From Eudoraea adriatica DSM 19308 (GTDB lineage: Bacteria; Bacteroidota; Bacteroidia; Flavobacteriales; Flavobacteriaceae), in NCBI RefSeq assembly GCF_000382125.1, contig NZ_KB907548.1, positions 248,001-312,000 on the forward strand: a stretch of 64,000 nt of DNA, given 5' to 3'. Numbering within the stretch: the stretch's first letter is position 1; each line of letters begins with the position of its first letter. Below are positions 27,655-37,142 of the stretch, piece by piece. Under the pieces are notes generated by a model. The model saw only the letters and a program-made list of their open reading frames with translations, was not told where the DNA came from and did not search any database. The translations under genes and the position numbers were made by a program.

Positions 27655-28492
27655 TCAGCTTATCTATATCAGATTTATTGTCTATCAATTTTAATTTAAA
27701 CAGATAATCCTGAACCATATCAATTGTTTCAGTGCTTAACTGCGACTGGCTCCATTGGGTCATGCTTAACCATTCCCGCACATCTTCAATTCGTTGTTCA
27801 TATTTGTTGGCAATTGTCTGGTCAATACGGGGGATATGTTTAAATTCTGTGCTGTAAGTATTAATGACTTCTAAAATATGCCGAAGAGTTCCTTTATGGT
27901 TTTTCAGAAAAGATTCAGTAGCTGCCACAACAAAACAAGGCCATGGGGTAGGGCAATCTGCGATTCTTCTGAATATCCCTGAATCAACAATAGGTTTCGT
28001 TGTAAAGTGTTCCCACATAAAATAATCTGCTTTACCCAATTTAAGGGCTTCGATGGCACCATCCAGGGTATTTACTACTTGGAAATTAAGTGAAGATGTA
28101 TCCCATCCATTAGATTTTGCATTTACAAAGGACATTAGGTGACTTCCGCTGCCATATCTGCTGATTGCCACTGTTGCATTTTGCAGTTCCTCTACATTTT
28201 GGAATTTACTATCTGTAGCTACATGGATACCCCATTGAAGTGGAGTTCCGATATACTCCTGTACTATTTTTACGGTATTACCTTCAATAATACTTTTCAC
28301 AATACCTTCTGTAAGAACAATTGCCAAATCTGTCTGTTCAGTTGCCAACAGTTCACTCATCTTCCCGGTACCTTCAGGAACATCTTTCCAAACCAGGTTA
28401 ATTCCCCTGTTTTCAAAAGCGCCTTCTTCTATAGCCATAAGCCATGGAAGGTTAAAATGTTCGGGCACTCCCGCAATCTTAACAGTTTTCAA
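27641..28492 (-). CDS. SsuA/THI5-like substrate-binding protein without signal peptide
   Basis: A type 2 periplasmic-binding-protein fold: MAIEEGAFENRGINLVW, a TDLAIVLTEG hinge, GSGSHLMS and KADYFMWEHF. There is no signal peptide or lipobox and no ABC transporter gene nearby, so it is probably cytoplasmic, perhaps a sensor or a THI5-like enzyme. The start is TTG at 28492, overlapping the TGA of the upstream nucleoside phosphorylase as TTGA. Linked genes suggest a nucleoside or pyrimidine-related ligand, which is inference. Confidence 0.78.
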   Translation of the reverse strand: MKTVKIAGVPEHFNLPWLMAIEEGAFENRGINLVWKDVPEGTGKMSELLATEQTDLAIVLTEGIVKSIIEGNTVKIVQEYIGTPLQWGIHVATDSKFQNVEELQNATVAISRYGSGSHLMSFVNAKSNGWDTSSLNFQVVNTLDGAIEALKLGKADYFMWEHFTTKPIVDSGIFRRIADCPTPWPCFVVAATESFLKNHKGTLRHILEVINTYSTEFKHIPRIDQTIANKYEQRIEDVREWLSMTQWSQSQLSTETIDMVQDYLFKLKLIDNKSDIDKLITSL

Positions 28493-29361
28493 TAGTCTGT
28501 GAGTTTTTCAAGCGTATACTTAATAAGGGCATCGATAGTCTTTACCGGGTCTTTAGAAAATTTACCTGTACTTCTATTGGCCAGAATACAATTCATGGAC
28601 GCTGCCCTGTGTCCCAGTAATTTGGAAAGCCCATAAATGGCAGATGTTTCCATTTCCAGATTCGTAATCCTCATTCCATTATACTCAAAAGAGCTTAACT
28701 TGGAATTCAGGTCATTGTCCTCCAATAGTAATCGCAATCTGCGTCCCTGTGGTCCATAGAAACCAACATTTGTGCCTGTGAAGCCCATAATAACCTTATC
28801 TGAGCGTAGTTTTTCAGTTAATTGAACATCAGACTCCACTACGTAGGGAATAGACTTAAAAACAGACCATGCCGTATGGTCTATAAAGGCAAGCTGAATT
28901 TCAGGGTATTGAATGTGTTCACTCTCGTAAAAATGAAGCACATTATCAAAACCAATAGCATACTCACTGAGTATAAAGGAATCTGTTTCAATATTCGGCT
29001 GAATTCCACCTGATGTACCAATACGGATTATGTCCAGACTGGTTTTATTTTCTTTTATTGTGCGGGTCTCGAAATCGATATTAACCAATGCATCCAGTTC
29101 ATTGATTACGATATCAATATTATCTGCGCCAATACCTGTGGAAACTACAGAAATTCTGGTTCCGTTAAGCATTCCCGTATGCGTGATGAATTCTCTTTTA
29201 CCCTTAACTATTTCCAGTGTGTCAAAATATTTGGAAATTAATGGAACCCTGTTTTGATCGCCTACAAGAATAACAGTTTCTGCAAGGTCTTCGGGTAGTA
29301 GATTAAGATGGTATATACTGCTATCAGCATTAAGAATGAGCTCGGAAGCACTCAGCTGCAT
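28489..29361 (-). CDS. Nucleoside phosphorylase (uridine phosphorylase-like)
   Basis: Phosphorolysis of a nucleoside to base and ribose-1-phosphate. Features are the phosphate-binding VSTGIGADNIDI region, IGTSGGIQ, and NLEMETSAIYGL, the ribose-binding signature of the PNP/UDP superfamily. 290 residues. Substrate preference cannot be read from the sequence. It is one base from the DUF1835 gene upstream and overlaps the binding-protein gene downstream, so the three form an operon. Confidence 0.9.
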   Translation of the reverse strand: MQLSASELILNADSSIYHLNLLPEDLAETVILVGDQNRVPLISKYFDTLEIVKGKREFITHTGMLNGTRISVVSTGIGADNIDIVINELDALVNIDFETRTIKENKTSLDIIRIGTSGGIQPNIETDSFILSEYAIGFDNVLHFYESEHIQYPEIQLAFIDHTAWSVFKSIPYVVESDVQLTEKLRSDKVIMGFTGTNVGFYGPQGRRLRLLLEDNDLNSKLSSFEYNGMRITNLEMETSAIYGLSKLLGHRAASMNCILANRSTGKFSKDPVKTIDALIKYTLEKLTDY

Positions 29362-29362
29362 A

Positions 29363-30295
29363 CTACAGTTTTAAAATTCTGTCGGATTCGGTATTATATA
29401 GGAAATTATATTTCAAAGCACCTCCAAGGTAGTCTTCATTGTCTCTTATCTGAGAATAATAATTGGTTTGCCCATCTAGTATTTCTTTTCCTTTTGCAGT
29501 TAAACGTACAGGATTGAAAGAAGAAAAAAGAGGCCGCAAATTAGAAATTACACGTTCGTACTGTGTATCGCCAAAACCATAAAAACCTTGATTTTCAAGT
29601 AGTTTACTCAATAATTGCCTTTTCGATTTCGGTTTTTGTTGAAGGGAATATTCCAGCACGCGGTTCTCCAATTCGTTCAGGCCATTTTTTATAGTGGGAA
29701 ATCTTTTTAGATGAACTTTAATGGCATCGGCCAGATATTCAAACTGGTAATTGTCAAAATCTATTAGATTTTCTAATCGGATCGGGTTATCGCTGCAATA
29801 CAATTGCCAGACATAATCCGCATACTCTATATCATTCTGGGAAAGCTTAATCTTGTTTTTGTAAGAGTGCAAAATCTGTTCATCATTAAGTTCGCTAAGC
29901 CCGTACAAACGATTTGTTTCATCCTCATCCCCACTGCATACTAAATAGATTTCAGCATATCGCCTGTGTTTCTTTAACCAACTTAAGACAGCGAGCATAT
30001 TTATCTGGCAAAATAGGTCGTATTCAAACCAAAGTATAATCTGATCTTGTTGTTTATGATTACAAAGAGAACGATATTCTTTTAAGGTCTTCTCAACAAA
30101 CCAGGACTTACTGACCTTGTAATTTTTATGAAGAAAATCAAAACGAGTTTTCCAAAACGATTCACTACCTACATTAGTTTCCGTTTTTCCCTCACAAAGC
30201 ATTTCCCGCCAGGTGATTATATCGCCCTTAAGTTTTAGTGATTTTAACTTTTGGGTGAAACTATCCCCGTTGGTGATATGCAATTGGGAACTCAT
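29363..30295 (-). CDS. DUF1835-family protein
   Basis: The N-terminal LHITNGDSFTQKL, GDIITWREMLCEG and the central QIILWFEYDLFCQINMLAVL are the recognisable DUF1835 features; the C-terminus has a winged-helix-like segment (LTAKGKEILDG). The biochemical role is not known to me. 310 residues; first gene of the operon with the nucleoside phosphorylase and binding protein. Confidence 0.82.
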   Translation of the reverse strand: MSSQLHITNGDSFTQKLKSLKLKGDIITWREMLCEGKTETNVGSESFWKTRFDFLHKNYKVSKSWFVEKTLKEYRSLCNHKQQDQIILWFEYDLFCQINMLAVLSWLKKHRRYAEIYLVCSGDEDETNRLYGLSELNDEQILHSYKNKIKLSQNDIEYADYVWQLYCSDNPIRLENLIDFDNYQFEYLADAIKVHLKRFPTIKNGLNELENRVLEYSLQQKPKSKRQLLSKLLENQGFYGFGDTQYERVISNLRPLFSSFNPVRLTAKGKEILDGQTNYYSQIRDNEDYLGGALKYNFLYNTESDRILKL

Positions 30296-30436
30296 TATGA
30301 TTAGGTAGTTTAGTTTATAACATTTAAAAGTAACATTTAATCGAAAAAAACAAAAACAAATTAACAGAAAAACCTCTGAAATTATAGTTAAATTTTTTTA
30401 ACCGGATTATTTGAGAATATAAAAACGTGCTCAAAG

Positions 30437-30766
30437 TTAACCTCCCACGCGTTTTGTCCTAAAACCCATTTCCTGCAGCAAGGTCATTATTTTGTCTCTG
30501 AAATCCCCCTGAATTATTATGGAATTGTTTTTAAATGTACCACCTACACTTAATTTTTTCTTCAAATCCTTTGCTAATTTTTTAAAGTCTTTTTCAGCTC
30601 CGTTGTACCCCTCCAAAATAGTGATCGGCTTACCTTTTCTTTTTTCATATTTACAGATTATGGGCTCTTTCTGAAGCCATAGTTCCGGCTTCTTTTCATT
30701 TATTTTTTCTGGCTCTGAAGAAATGTGGTCAGGAAATAAGTGCTTTAATTGATCTTTTAAATCCAT
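30437..30766 (-). CDS. SUI1/eIF1-like translation factor (YciH type)
   Basis: 109 residues. The C-terminal half is an SUI1 fold with RKGKPITILEGYNG, KKLAKDLKKKLSVGGTFKNNSIIIQGD and an MGFRTKRVGG end. Homologues affect start-codon selection, possibly under stress. The N-terminal third is a variable charged extension. Confidence 0.92.
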   Translation of the reverse strand: MDLKDQLKHLFPDHISSEPEKINEKKPELWLQKEPIICKYEKRKGKPITILEGYNGAEKDFKKLAKDLKKKLSVGGTFKNNSIIIQGDFRDKIMTLLQEMGFRTKRVGG

Positions 30767-30862
30767 TTTAAAATTGAAATAAAATCAGGTAAAAAATATG
30801 TATAAAAATATTTTAATATTCTGTAAAATAATATATTATATAATACTACTTAAAGTAATAAA

Positions 30863-31813
30863 TCATTTTTTAATTAATCCCAGTTCAACAAGGCGTTCAT
30901 TCAAAAATTCTCCTGCTGTAATATCCTCAAAGCGCTTAGGGTGTGTCTCATCAATACAATTATCCAGGCAATTTAGAGGCATACTACTTATGGGGTGCAT
31001 AAAAAAAGGAATAGAATATCTGGAAGTATTCCATAATTCGCGGGGAGGATTAACAACCCTGTGCACTGTAGATTTTAATTTTTCGTTCGACAGGCGCGAA
31101 AGCATATCGCCAACATTGATCATTAACTGATCCGTCGTGGCGATTGCATCAATCCATTCGCCCTTATGATTTTGAACCTGAAGGCCTCTGCCATGTGCTC
31201 CCATCAGCAAAGTTATGAGGTTTATATCTCCGTGAGCAGCCGCTCTCACTGCATTTTTAGGTTCATTAACAATTGGAGGATAGTGAATTGGTCTTAAAAT
31301 AGAATTACCATTCTTAATATAACCATCAAAGTAAGTTTCAGGAAGATTCAGATGAAGCGCCAGTGCTCTTAGCACGTATTTGGCAGTCTTCTCCAGCATC
31401 TTATAAGTTTCTTTGCCAACTGTATTGAATTTTGGCAATTCTCTTACGATTACATTTTCCGGGTATTCCTTTTCAAGTATTGGGTCATCTTCAACATACT
31501 GACCAAAATGCCAAAACTCCTTTAAGTCTCCTTCCTTTCTTCCTTTTGCATGCTCTTTGCCAAAGGATGTATAGCCTCTTTGACCTCCAATACCCTCTAT
31601 TTCATAAGAATCCTTCACACTCTGAGGTAATTCGAAGAATTTTTTAACTTCCCCATATAAATCTTTGACCAGTTCATCAGAAAGAAAATGACCACTGAGG
31701 GCCACAAAGCCAATATTTTCAAAAGCGCTGCCAATTTCTTTCGTAAACTTCTCTTTTCGCACCGGATTGCCGCTAGTATAATCTCTAAGGTCTACACTGG
31801 GAATTTTGCTCAT
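30863..31813 (-). CDS. Isopenicillin N synthase-like 2-oxoglutarate/Fe(II) oxygenase
   Basis: 316 residues in the double-stranded beta-helix family. The Fe(II) ligands are seen as His194-x-Asp196 (AHGDINLIT) and His251 (STVHRVVNP), with Arg265 in RYSIPFF binding the cosubstrate carboxylate. N-terminal VDLRDY and GFVALSGH match the DIOX_N part. The substrate is unknown; relatives act on small hydrophobic or amino-acid-derived compounds. It has its own promoter (31836-31864) and stands alone. Confidence 0.9.
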   Translation of the reverse strand: MSKIPSVDLRDYTSGNPVRKEKFTKEIGSAFENIGFVALSGHFLSDELVKDLYGEVKKFFELPQSVKDSYEIEGIGGQRGYTSFGKEHAKGRKEGDLKEFWHFGQYVEDDPILEKEYPENVIVRELPKFNTVGKETYKMLEKTAKYVLRALALHLNLPETYFDGYIKNGNSILRPIHYPPIVNEPKNAVRAAAHGDINLITLLMGAHGRGLQVQNHKGEWIDAIATTDQLMINVGDMLSRLSNEKLKSTVHRVVNPPRELWNTSRYSIPFFMHPISSMPLNCLDNCIDETHPKRFEDITAGEFLNERLVELGLIKK

Positions 31814-31835
31814 GGCTATGGTTTTATAGTCCTTT

Positions 31836-31864
31836 CAAAGTTACTAATTATTATATGTAAACAA
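31836..31864 (-). promoter_or_regulatory. Promoter of the 2OG oxygenase gene
   Basis: On the minus strand, TTG (31862-31864), 18 bases, TAACTTTG (31836-31843). The ATG follows 22 bases after the -7 box. Confidence 0.6.
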
Positions 31865-31943
31865 GCGTGGATTTCTGCTGTTTTATTGAACTCAATTTTG
31901 TTACATTTATACCCGTTTATAGTGACAATATATTCATTAAATT

Positions 31944-33920
31944 ATGCAATATTTAAGCAAGGGGATTAGCAAGGAAAAGCTGCTTGAGCTCTACCGGGCT
32001 ATGTTAAAGCCAAGGATGATTGAAGAAAAAATGCTCATACTCTTGCGTCAGGGAAAGATATCTAAATGGTTTAGTGGTATTGGACAGGAAGCAATTTCCG
32101 TAGGAGTTGCCAGTGCCTTGAACAAGGATGAATATATTCTTCCAATGCACAGAAACCTGGGAGTTTTTACAACACGGGGCATACCTTTATTTCGATTATT
32201 TACCCAATGGCAGGGTAAGTCCAGTGGGTTTACAAATGGCCGTGATCGAAGTTTTCATTTCGGAACTCAGGAATATAAGATTGTCGGCATGATTTCCCAT
32301 CTGGGACCTCAACTTGGGGTAGCAGATGGTATTGCCCTGGCGGACCTTCTTAAAAAAAGACAAAAAGTAACAGCTGTTTTTACAGGGGAAGGAGCCACTA
32401 GTGAAGGTGATTTCCATGAAGCGCTCAATGTGGCCGCAGTGTGGGATTTACCCGTACTATTTTGTATTGAAAACAATGGGTATGGACTTTCTACACCAAT
32501 TTCCGAGCAGTTTAAATGCGAGCATATAGCAGATAAAGGTAAAGGCTATGGAATGGAAGCCCATATAATAAATGGAAATAATATCCTTGAAGTCTACAGC
32601 AAAGTCAATGAGTTATGTGAAAGCATCCGAAAAGAGCCAAGGCCGGTATTATTGGAATTCAAAACATTCCGAATGCGCGGGCATGAAGAAGCTAGCGGCA
32701 CTAAATATGTGCCTAAGAAAATGCTGGAGGAGTGGGCTGCTATGGATCCAATAGAAAATTATGTAGAATATTTGCACGCACAGGGGGTTCTTTCTGAGGA
32801 AAAGGAAGTTGAATTTAAAAAAGAGATTATTCATGAAATAGATGAAAACCTACAGCTGGCATACGCGGAAAGAGAAGTAGAATTTGATGAAAGTAAAGAA
32901 TTAAATGATGTCTATAAAGAATTTATATATCAAGATATTAAGCCAAATAATGAATCACAAAATATTCGCCTTGTAGATGCAATTTCTGAAGGCCTCAAGC
33001 AATCTATGGAAAAGCATGATAATTTGGTAATTCTGGGTCAGGATATTGCCGATTATGGAGGCGTCTTCAAAATAACAGAGGGGTTTGTAGAAGCTTTTGG
33101 GGCGGATCGGGTAAGAAATACACCTATATGTGAATCGGCAATTGTATCCGCAGCCATGGGGCTTTCTATTAACGGAATAAAATCTGTAATGGAAATGCAA
33201 TTTGGTGATTTTGTCAGTTCAGGTTTTAACCCTATTGTCAATTACCTGGCAAAAGTTCACTATCGGTGGAATGAAAATGCAGATGTGGTAATTAGAATGC
33301 CATGTGGTGCAGGCGTGGGAGCCGGACCGTTTCATTCCCAGACCAATGAGGCGTGGTTCACAAAAACTCCCGGATTAAAGGTAGTATATCCTGCTTTCCC
33401 TTATGATGCAAAAGGGCTTTTGGCAACGGCAATTAATGATCCGAACCCAGTAATGTTTTTTGAACATAAAGCGCTTTATCGCAGTGTTTACCAGGAGGTT
33501 CCCACTTCCTATTATACATTGCCATTTGGAAAAGCCACCCTGTTGAAAGAAGGTGAAGAAGTTTCAATAGTCACATACGGTGCTGGTGTTCACTGGGCTC
33601 TTGAATGTTTGGAGCAACATCCCGAAATACGAGCAGATCTTTTAGATTTGCGCACACTTCAACCTTTAGACACTCAAGCAATTTATGAATCTGTAAAAAA
33701 GACAGGGAAATTAATTATTCTACAGGAAGATAGTATGTTTGGAGGGATTGCCAGTGATATAGCTGCCCTTGTGATGGAGGATTGTTTTGAATTCTTAGAT
33801 GCTCCGGTGAAACGGGTTGCGAGTATGGAAACTCCGGTCCCATTTGCCAAATCATTGGAAAATAATTATTTACCCAAAGAAAGATTTCGGACCTCCTTAA
33901 TTGAGTTGATGGAATATTAA
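31944..33920 (+). CDS. Fused E1 alpha/beta of a 2-oxoacid (branched-chain type) dehydrogenase
   Basis: 658 residues. The first half is E1 alpha, with thiamine-diphosphate motif GEGATSEGDFHEAL...ENNGYG. The second half is E1 beta (QDIADYGGVFKITEGF; VIRMPCGAGVGAGPFHSQ; LLDLRTLQPLD). It decarboxylates a 2-oxoacid and passes the acyl group to lipoyl E2; E2 and E3 genes are not in this window. The fused form is common in Bacteroidota. It is monocistronic as far as can be seen. Confidence 0.93.
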   Translation: MQYLSKGISKEKLLELYRAMLKPRMIEEKMLILLRQGKISKWFSGIGQEAISVGVASALNKDEYILPMHRNLGVFTTRGIPLFRLFTQWQGKSSGFTNGRDRSFHFGTQEYKIVGMISHLGPQLGVADGIALADLLKKRQKVTAVFTGEGATSEGDFHEALNVAAVWDLPVLFCIENNGYGLSTPISEQFKCEHIADKGKGYGMEAHIINGNNILEVYSKVNELCESIRKEPRPVLLEFKTFRMRGHEEASGTKYVPKKMLEEWAAMDPIENYVEYLHAQGVLSEEKEVEFKKEIIHEIDENLQLAYAEREVEFDESKELNDVYKEFIYQDIKPNNESQNIRLVDAISEGLKQSMEKHDNLVILGQDIADYGGVFKITEGFVEAFGADRVRNTPICESAIVSAAMGLSINGIKSVMEMQFGDFVSSGFNPIVNYLAKVHYRWNENADVVIRMPCGAGVGAGPFHSQTNEAWFTKTPGLKVVYPAFPYDAKGLLATAINDPNPVMFFEHKALYRSVYQEVPTSYYTLPFGKATLLKEGEEVSIVTYGAGVHWALECLEQHPEIRADLLDLRTLQPLDTQAIYESVKKTGKLIILQEDSMFGGIASDIAALVMEDCFEFLDAPVKRVASMETPVPFAKSLENNYLPKERFRTSLIELMEY

Positions 33921-34001
33921 AAATATACCCCTGATTTAAAGAACCTGAATCAATAAATTTTTTACTTTAGTTACTTCAAAAATTATTACAAATAATCCTT
34001 T

Positions 34002-34511
34002 ATGAAAAATACAGTTTATTTAATTCTGGCAATACTATTGGTTGCATGTTCTGCAACGAATACAGCTACTTCCCAATCTTCTCAAATGAAGAAAAAAACC
34101 CTTAAAGGAACCTGGTCTCTGACCAATATTCGTTTTGTTGGAGAAGAAGGGCTTTATAAAACAGATTTGTTTGGAATTGCCGATTCGCCTTGTTATAAAG
34201 GAGGTGAATGGATGTTTATTCCAAACAACGGAACGGGCAGATTTTCTATTAACGGGTCTGACAGATGCCAGGAAGGTACGCATCGTATTCTTTGGTCTTT
34301 CTATGAGCCAGGAGATGGAAGTACAGAACTCCAATTTAAATTGGTGGACAACAAAAATAAACCACTAAGTGGTGAAAAAAGTGGCTACCGAATGAATATA
34401 GAAAGCTTAAGTGAATCTAATGTGGTATTTAGAGTAAAGGTTGATTATAATGGAAAACCCTTCGATGTGGTCCTGACTTTAGACAAGGTTTCAAAAGATG
34501 TTACGCTTTAA
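34002..34511 (+). CDS. Lipocalin-like lipoprotein
   Basis: 169 residues, lipobox VAC (Cys16). The body begins with LKGTWSLTNIRF, the GxW start of lipocalin-like domains, and continues as alternating strands to the end. There are two Cys residues in the mature part that could form a disulfide. The ligand is unknown. The OmpA-family gene starts 28 bases downstream, so the two are probably co-transcribed. Confidence 0.7.
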   Translation: MKNTVYLILAILLVACSATNTATSQSSQMKKKTLKGTWSLTNIRFVGEEGLYKTDLFGIADSPCYKGGEWMFIPNNGTGRFSINGSDRCQEGTHRILWSFYEPGDGSTELQFKLVDNKNKPLSGEKSGYRMNIESLSESNVVFRVKVDYNGKPFDVVLTLDKVSKDVTL

Positions 34512-34539
34512 AAAAAAACGAACTCAAAATAGTATTCAG

Positions 34540-35214
34540 ATGACAAGAAAATTTACAAGTTTCCTATTGGTTGGTATGATGTTCCTTACATTAAACAGCA
34601 GTTGTAATGCCATTAAAAATTCCAATAAAACGCAACGAGGTGCTGCCATAGGTGGAGCGGGAGGCGCAGTAGTTGGGGGCCTAATTGGCGGAAATATTGG
34701 AGGTGCCTTAATTGGTGCGGCAATAGGTGGAGTTGCAGGGGGTCTTATTGGAAATAAGATGGACAAGCAGGCACAGAAAATTGAAAATGAAATTCCAGGT
34801 GCAGATGTAAAACGTGTGGGAGAAGGGATACATATAATTTTTGATGATAAAAGTGGTGTAAACTTTGCTTTTGACAGTTCGGAATTAACAGCTGAAGCCA
34901 AGTCAAACCTCGATAAAGTTGCCGAAATATTTAATGAATTTCCAGACACGGATTTAATGATACAGGGATATACGGATAGTGTAGGTAATGATGAGTATAA
35001 TCTAAAGTTATCAAAAAGGCGGGCCGAAGCTGTTGCTCAATATATAGCCAATGCAGGCGTGGCAAAAAGCAGAATGACCGTTGAGGGATTTGGCGAGGCC
35101 TCACCAAGATTTGACAATGCTACTAAAGACGGACAGGCCAAAAACAGGAGGGTAGAAATTGGAGTATCTGCCAATAAACAAATGATTGAAGATGCCAAGG
35201 CTCAGGCCAATTAG
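34540..35214 (+). CDS. OmpA-family lipoprotein with glycine zipper
   Basis: 225 residues. The order is a signal peptide with an NSSC lipobox, a glycine-zipper membrane segment (repeating GGxxGG, about 35-75), and a C-terminal OmpA peptidoglycan-binding domain (FAFDSSELTAEAKSNLDKVA, GYTDSVGNDEYNLKLSKRRAEAV, NRRVEI). It should link the outer membrane to peptidoglycan. The ATG at 34540 gives a proper signal peptide; an upstream frame to 34498 overlaps the previous gene. A strong terminator follows. Confidence 0.92.
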   Translation: MTRKFTSFLLVGMMFLTLNSSCNAIKNSNKTQRGAAIGGAGGAVVGGLIGGNIGGALIGAAIGGVAGGLIGNKMDKQAQKIENEIPGADVKRVGEGIHIIFDDKSGVNFAFDSSELTAEAKSNLDKVAEIFNEFPDTDLMIQGYTDSVGNDEYNLKLSKRRAEAVAQYIANAGVAKSRMTVEGFGEASPRFDNATKDGQAKNRRVEIGVSANKQMIEDAKAQAN

Positions 35215-35245
35215 CTTTTGTTAATCAGTTAATAATTAAGTATAG

Positions 35246-35270
35246 CCCGACTTATAAGTCGGGTTTTTTT
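35246..35270 (+). terminator. Intrinsic terminator after the OmpA-family gene
   Basis: CCCGACTT-AT-AAGTCGGG (35246-35263) followed by seven T. It separates the lipocalin/OmpA unit from the polyketide operon. Confidence 0.92.
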
Positions 35271-35295
35271 ATACAAAAACAGTTATCTTCAAAAA

Positions 35296-36417
35296 GTGGA
35301 ACAATTTGATGTAATCATAATAGGGGGAGGATTAGCCGGGCTAACTTCCGCTATTCATCTGGCCGGCGAAGGGTATAAATTGCTTCTTATAGAACGATAT
35401 CCTTATCCGCATCACAAAGTATGTGGTGAATATGTGTCTAATGAAGTAGTCCCTTATCTTAAAAGTCTTGGGGTAACACTACCCAAAGTGGCTGCTATAG
35501 ATACGCTTCAATTATCTACAAAACACGGAAAATTACTTCAAACAAAATTGCCCCTGGGTGGTTTTGGAATCAGCAGATATACTTTTGATAATGCTCTCTA
35601 TAAAAGAGCACTTTCTCTGGGAGTCTCTGTTAAATTTGAAACCGTTAAAAATGTTACATATTTAAATGATTCATTCACCATAGACACAGAAAATGAAAAC
35701 AGCTATTCGGCCAAAGTAGCAATCGGGGCTTACGGTAAACGATCGGGTCTGGATAAACAGCTGAATCGAAATTTCATATACAAAAATGCGCCATGGATAG
35801 GAGTAAAAGCCCATTATGCTTTCCCGGAATTTCCTGAGAACTTAGTGGCGCTGCATAATTTTGAAGGTGGCTACGGGGGCTTATCCAAAACTGAGTCCGG
35901 AGCAGTAAATTTTTGCTATCTGACCTCTTATAAAAGTTTTCAAACTGTAAAAAGCATTGAGAAGTTTAATTCCAATATTGTGGCCAGGAACAAATTTTTA
36001 AATCACTTTCTAAGGCACGCAAAACCTCTTTTCGACCAACCTATGAGTATTGCACAAGTGTCCTTCGAATCCAAACAGACAATAAAGGACCATATTCTTA
36101 TGTGCGGCGATACGGCAGGTTTGATCCATCCACTCTGCGGTAACGGTATGGCCATGGCCATACATAGCGCTAAACTTGCATCAGAGAGAATTGACAATTT
36201 CTTTAAAGAGTCTGGTTATAACCGAAGTAAAATGGAGTCTGATTACAGCAAAAAATGGAAAAGCACATTCAAACGACGGTTGCAAACCGGCAGGGCCTTA
36301 CAGGCTATTTTATTAAGTGCACGGGCTTCTGATATCCTTATGGGAACGATCACTAAATCCCCTGGGTTAATCAGATCGCTAATTAAAAGAACACATGGTA
36401 AACCAATAGCCTTATGA
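35296..36417 (+). CDS. FAD-dependent oxidoreductase of the polyketide operon
   Basis: 373 residues. The Rossmann FAD motif IIIGGGLAGLTSA opens the protein, KVCGEYVS follows the first strand-helix unit, and CGDTAGLIHPLCGNGMAMAIHSA is the second FAD motif. This is the geranylgeranyl reductase/UbiH-like class of flavoproteins, so hydroxylation or reduction of a lipid-like aromatic is plausible. The start is GTG at 35296, about 26 bases after the terminator, with TATCTTCA near 35284 as an imperfect -7. First gene of the eight-gene operon; it overlaps the methyltransferase by ATGA. Confidence 0.85.
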   Translation: MEQFDVIIIGGGLAGLTSAIHLAGEGYKLLLIERYPYPHHKVCGEYVSNEVVPYLKSLGVTLPKVAAIDTLQLSTKHGKLLQTKLPLGGFGISRYTFDNALYKRALSLGVSVKFETVKNVTYLNDSFTIDTENENSYSAKVAIGAYGKRSGLDKQLNRNFIYKNAPWIGVKAHYAFPEFPENLVALHNFEGGYGGLSKTESGAVNFCYLTSYKSFQTVKSIEKFNSNIVARNKFLNHFLRHAKPLFDQPMSIAQVSFESKQTIKDHILMCGDTAGLIHPLCGNGMAMAIHSAKLASERIDNFFKESGYNRSKMESDYSKKWKSTFKRRLQTGRALQAILLSARASDILMGTITKSPGLIRSLIKRTHGKPIAL

Positions 36418-37142
36418 TGGATTTTCAATATAGAAATACAGAGCCCGAATTAATGGACAAACCAAATGTCCCCATTGATATACTCCGGTTGGTTTTTAGG
36501 GATATTAATAAAAGTAATCGCTATTTAGGAGGCAATGCAATTACACTGGCTAATGTTTGTAAGCTGATTAAATTATTTCCCGGGAAGCAATATACAATAG
36601 CAGACATGGGCTGTGGCGATGGGGAAATGCTTAGGCAAATTGCCGGTCATTTTAGGAATAAGGAGACAGAAGTTGTCTTAATTGGCCTGGATCTCAATGA
36701 AAATGCATTAGCTATAGCTCGAGAATTATCAGTTGATTTTCCCGAGATTACATTCTTAAAACAGGACATTTTGGCTTTGAAGCCACAGGATTTTAACTGT
36801 GATATACTGCTCTGTACACTTACAATGCATCATTTTAGCAATGCGCAAATACCATTATTCCTGTCTAAATTCACAAAATTGGCCAAAATTGGCATAGTTA
36901 TCAATGACTTGCAAAGAAGTGCGCTCTCATATTATCTTTTTAAAGGGTTTAGTGCTATTTTTATAAAAACAAAAATTGCAAAACATGATGGTCTCATCTC
37001 AATTAAAAGTGGATTTAAGAAAAAAGACTTAATAACTTTTTCAAAAGATTTAACTCATACAACTCATACTATTAATTGGAAATGGGCTTTTAGATATGTA
37101 TGGGTAATTCAGACATCTCGACTAAGCCAATCATATGAATAA
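36414..37142 (+). CDS. Class I SAM-dependent methyltransferase
   Basis: 242 residues. Motif I IADMGCGDGEMLRQIA, an acidic end of strand 2 in LIGLDLNENAL, and CDILLCTLTMHHF are the usual SAM-binding elements. It likely methylates an oxygen or carbon of the operon's product. It shows no signal peptide. It overlaps both neighbours (4 bases with the FAD gene, 8 with the polyketide synthase). Confidence 0.88.
   Translation: MMDFQYRNTEPELMDKPNVPIDILRLVFRDINKSNRYLGGNAITLANVCKLIKLFPGKQYTIADMGCGDGEMLRQIAGHFRNKETEVVLIGLDLNENALAIARELSVDFPEITFLKQDILALKPQDFNCDILLCTLTMHHFSNAQIPLFLSKFTKLAKIGIVINDLQRSALSYYLFKGFSAIFIKTKIAKHDGLISIKSGFKKKDLITFSKDLTHTTHTINWKWAFRYVWVIQTSRLSQSYE

Noticed and set aside
33931-33965. 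TGATT ... AATCA stem followed by T after the fused E1 gene
   Set aside because: Only five base pairs in an AT-rich context; too weak to call a terminator.
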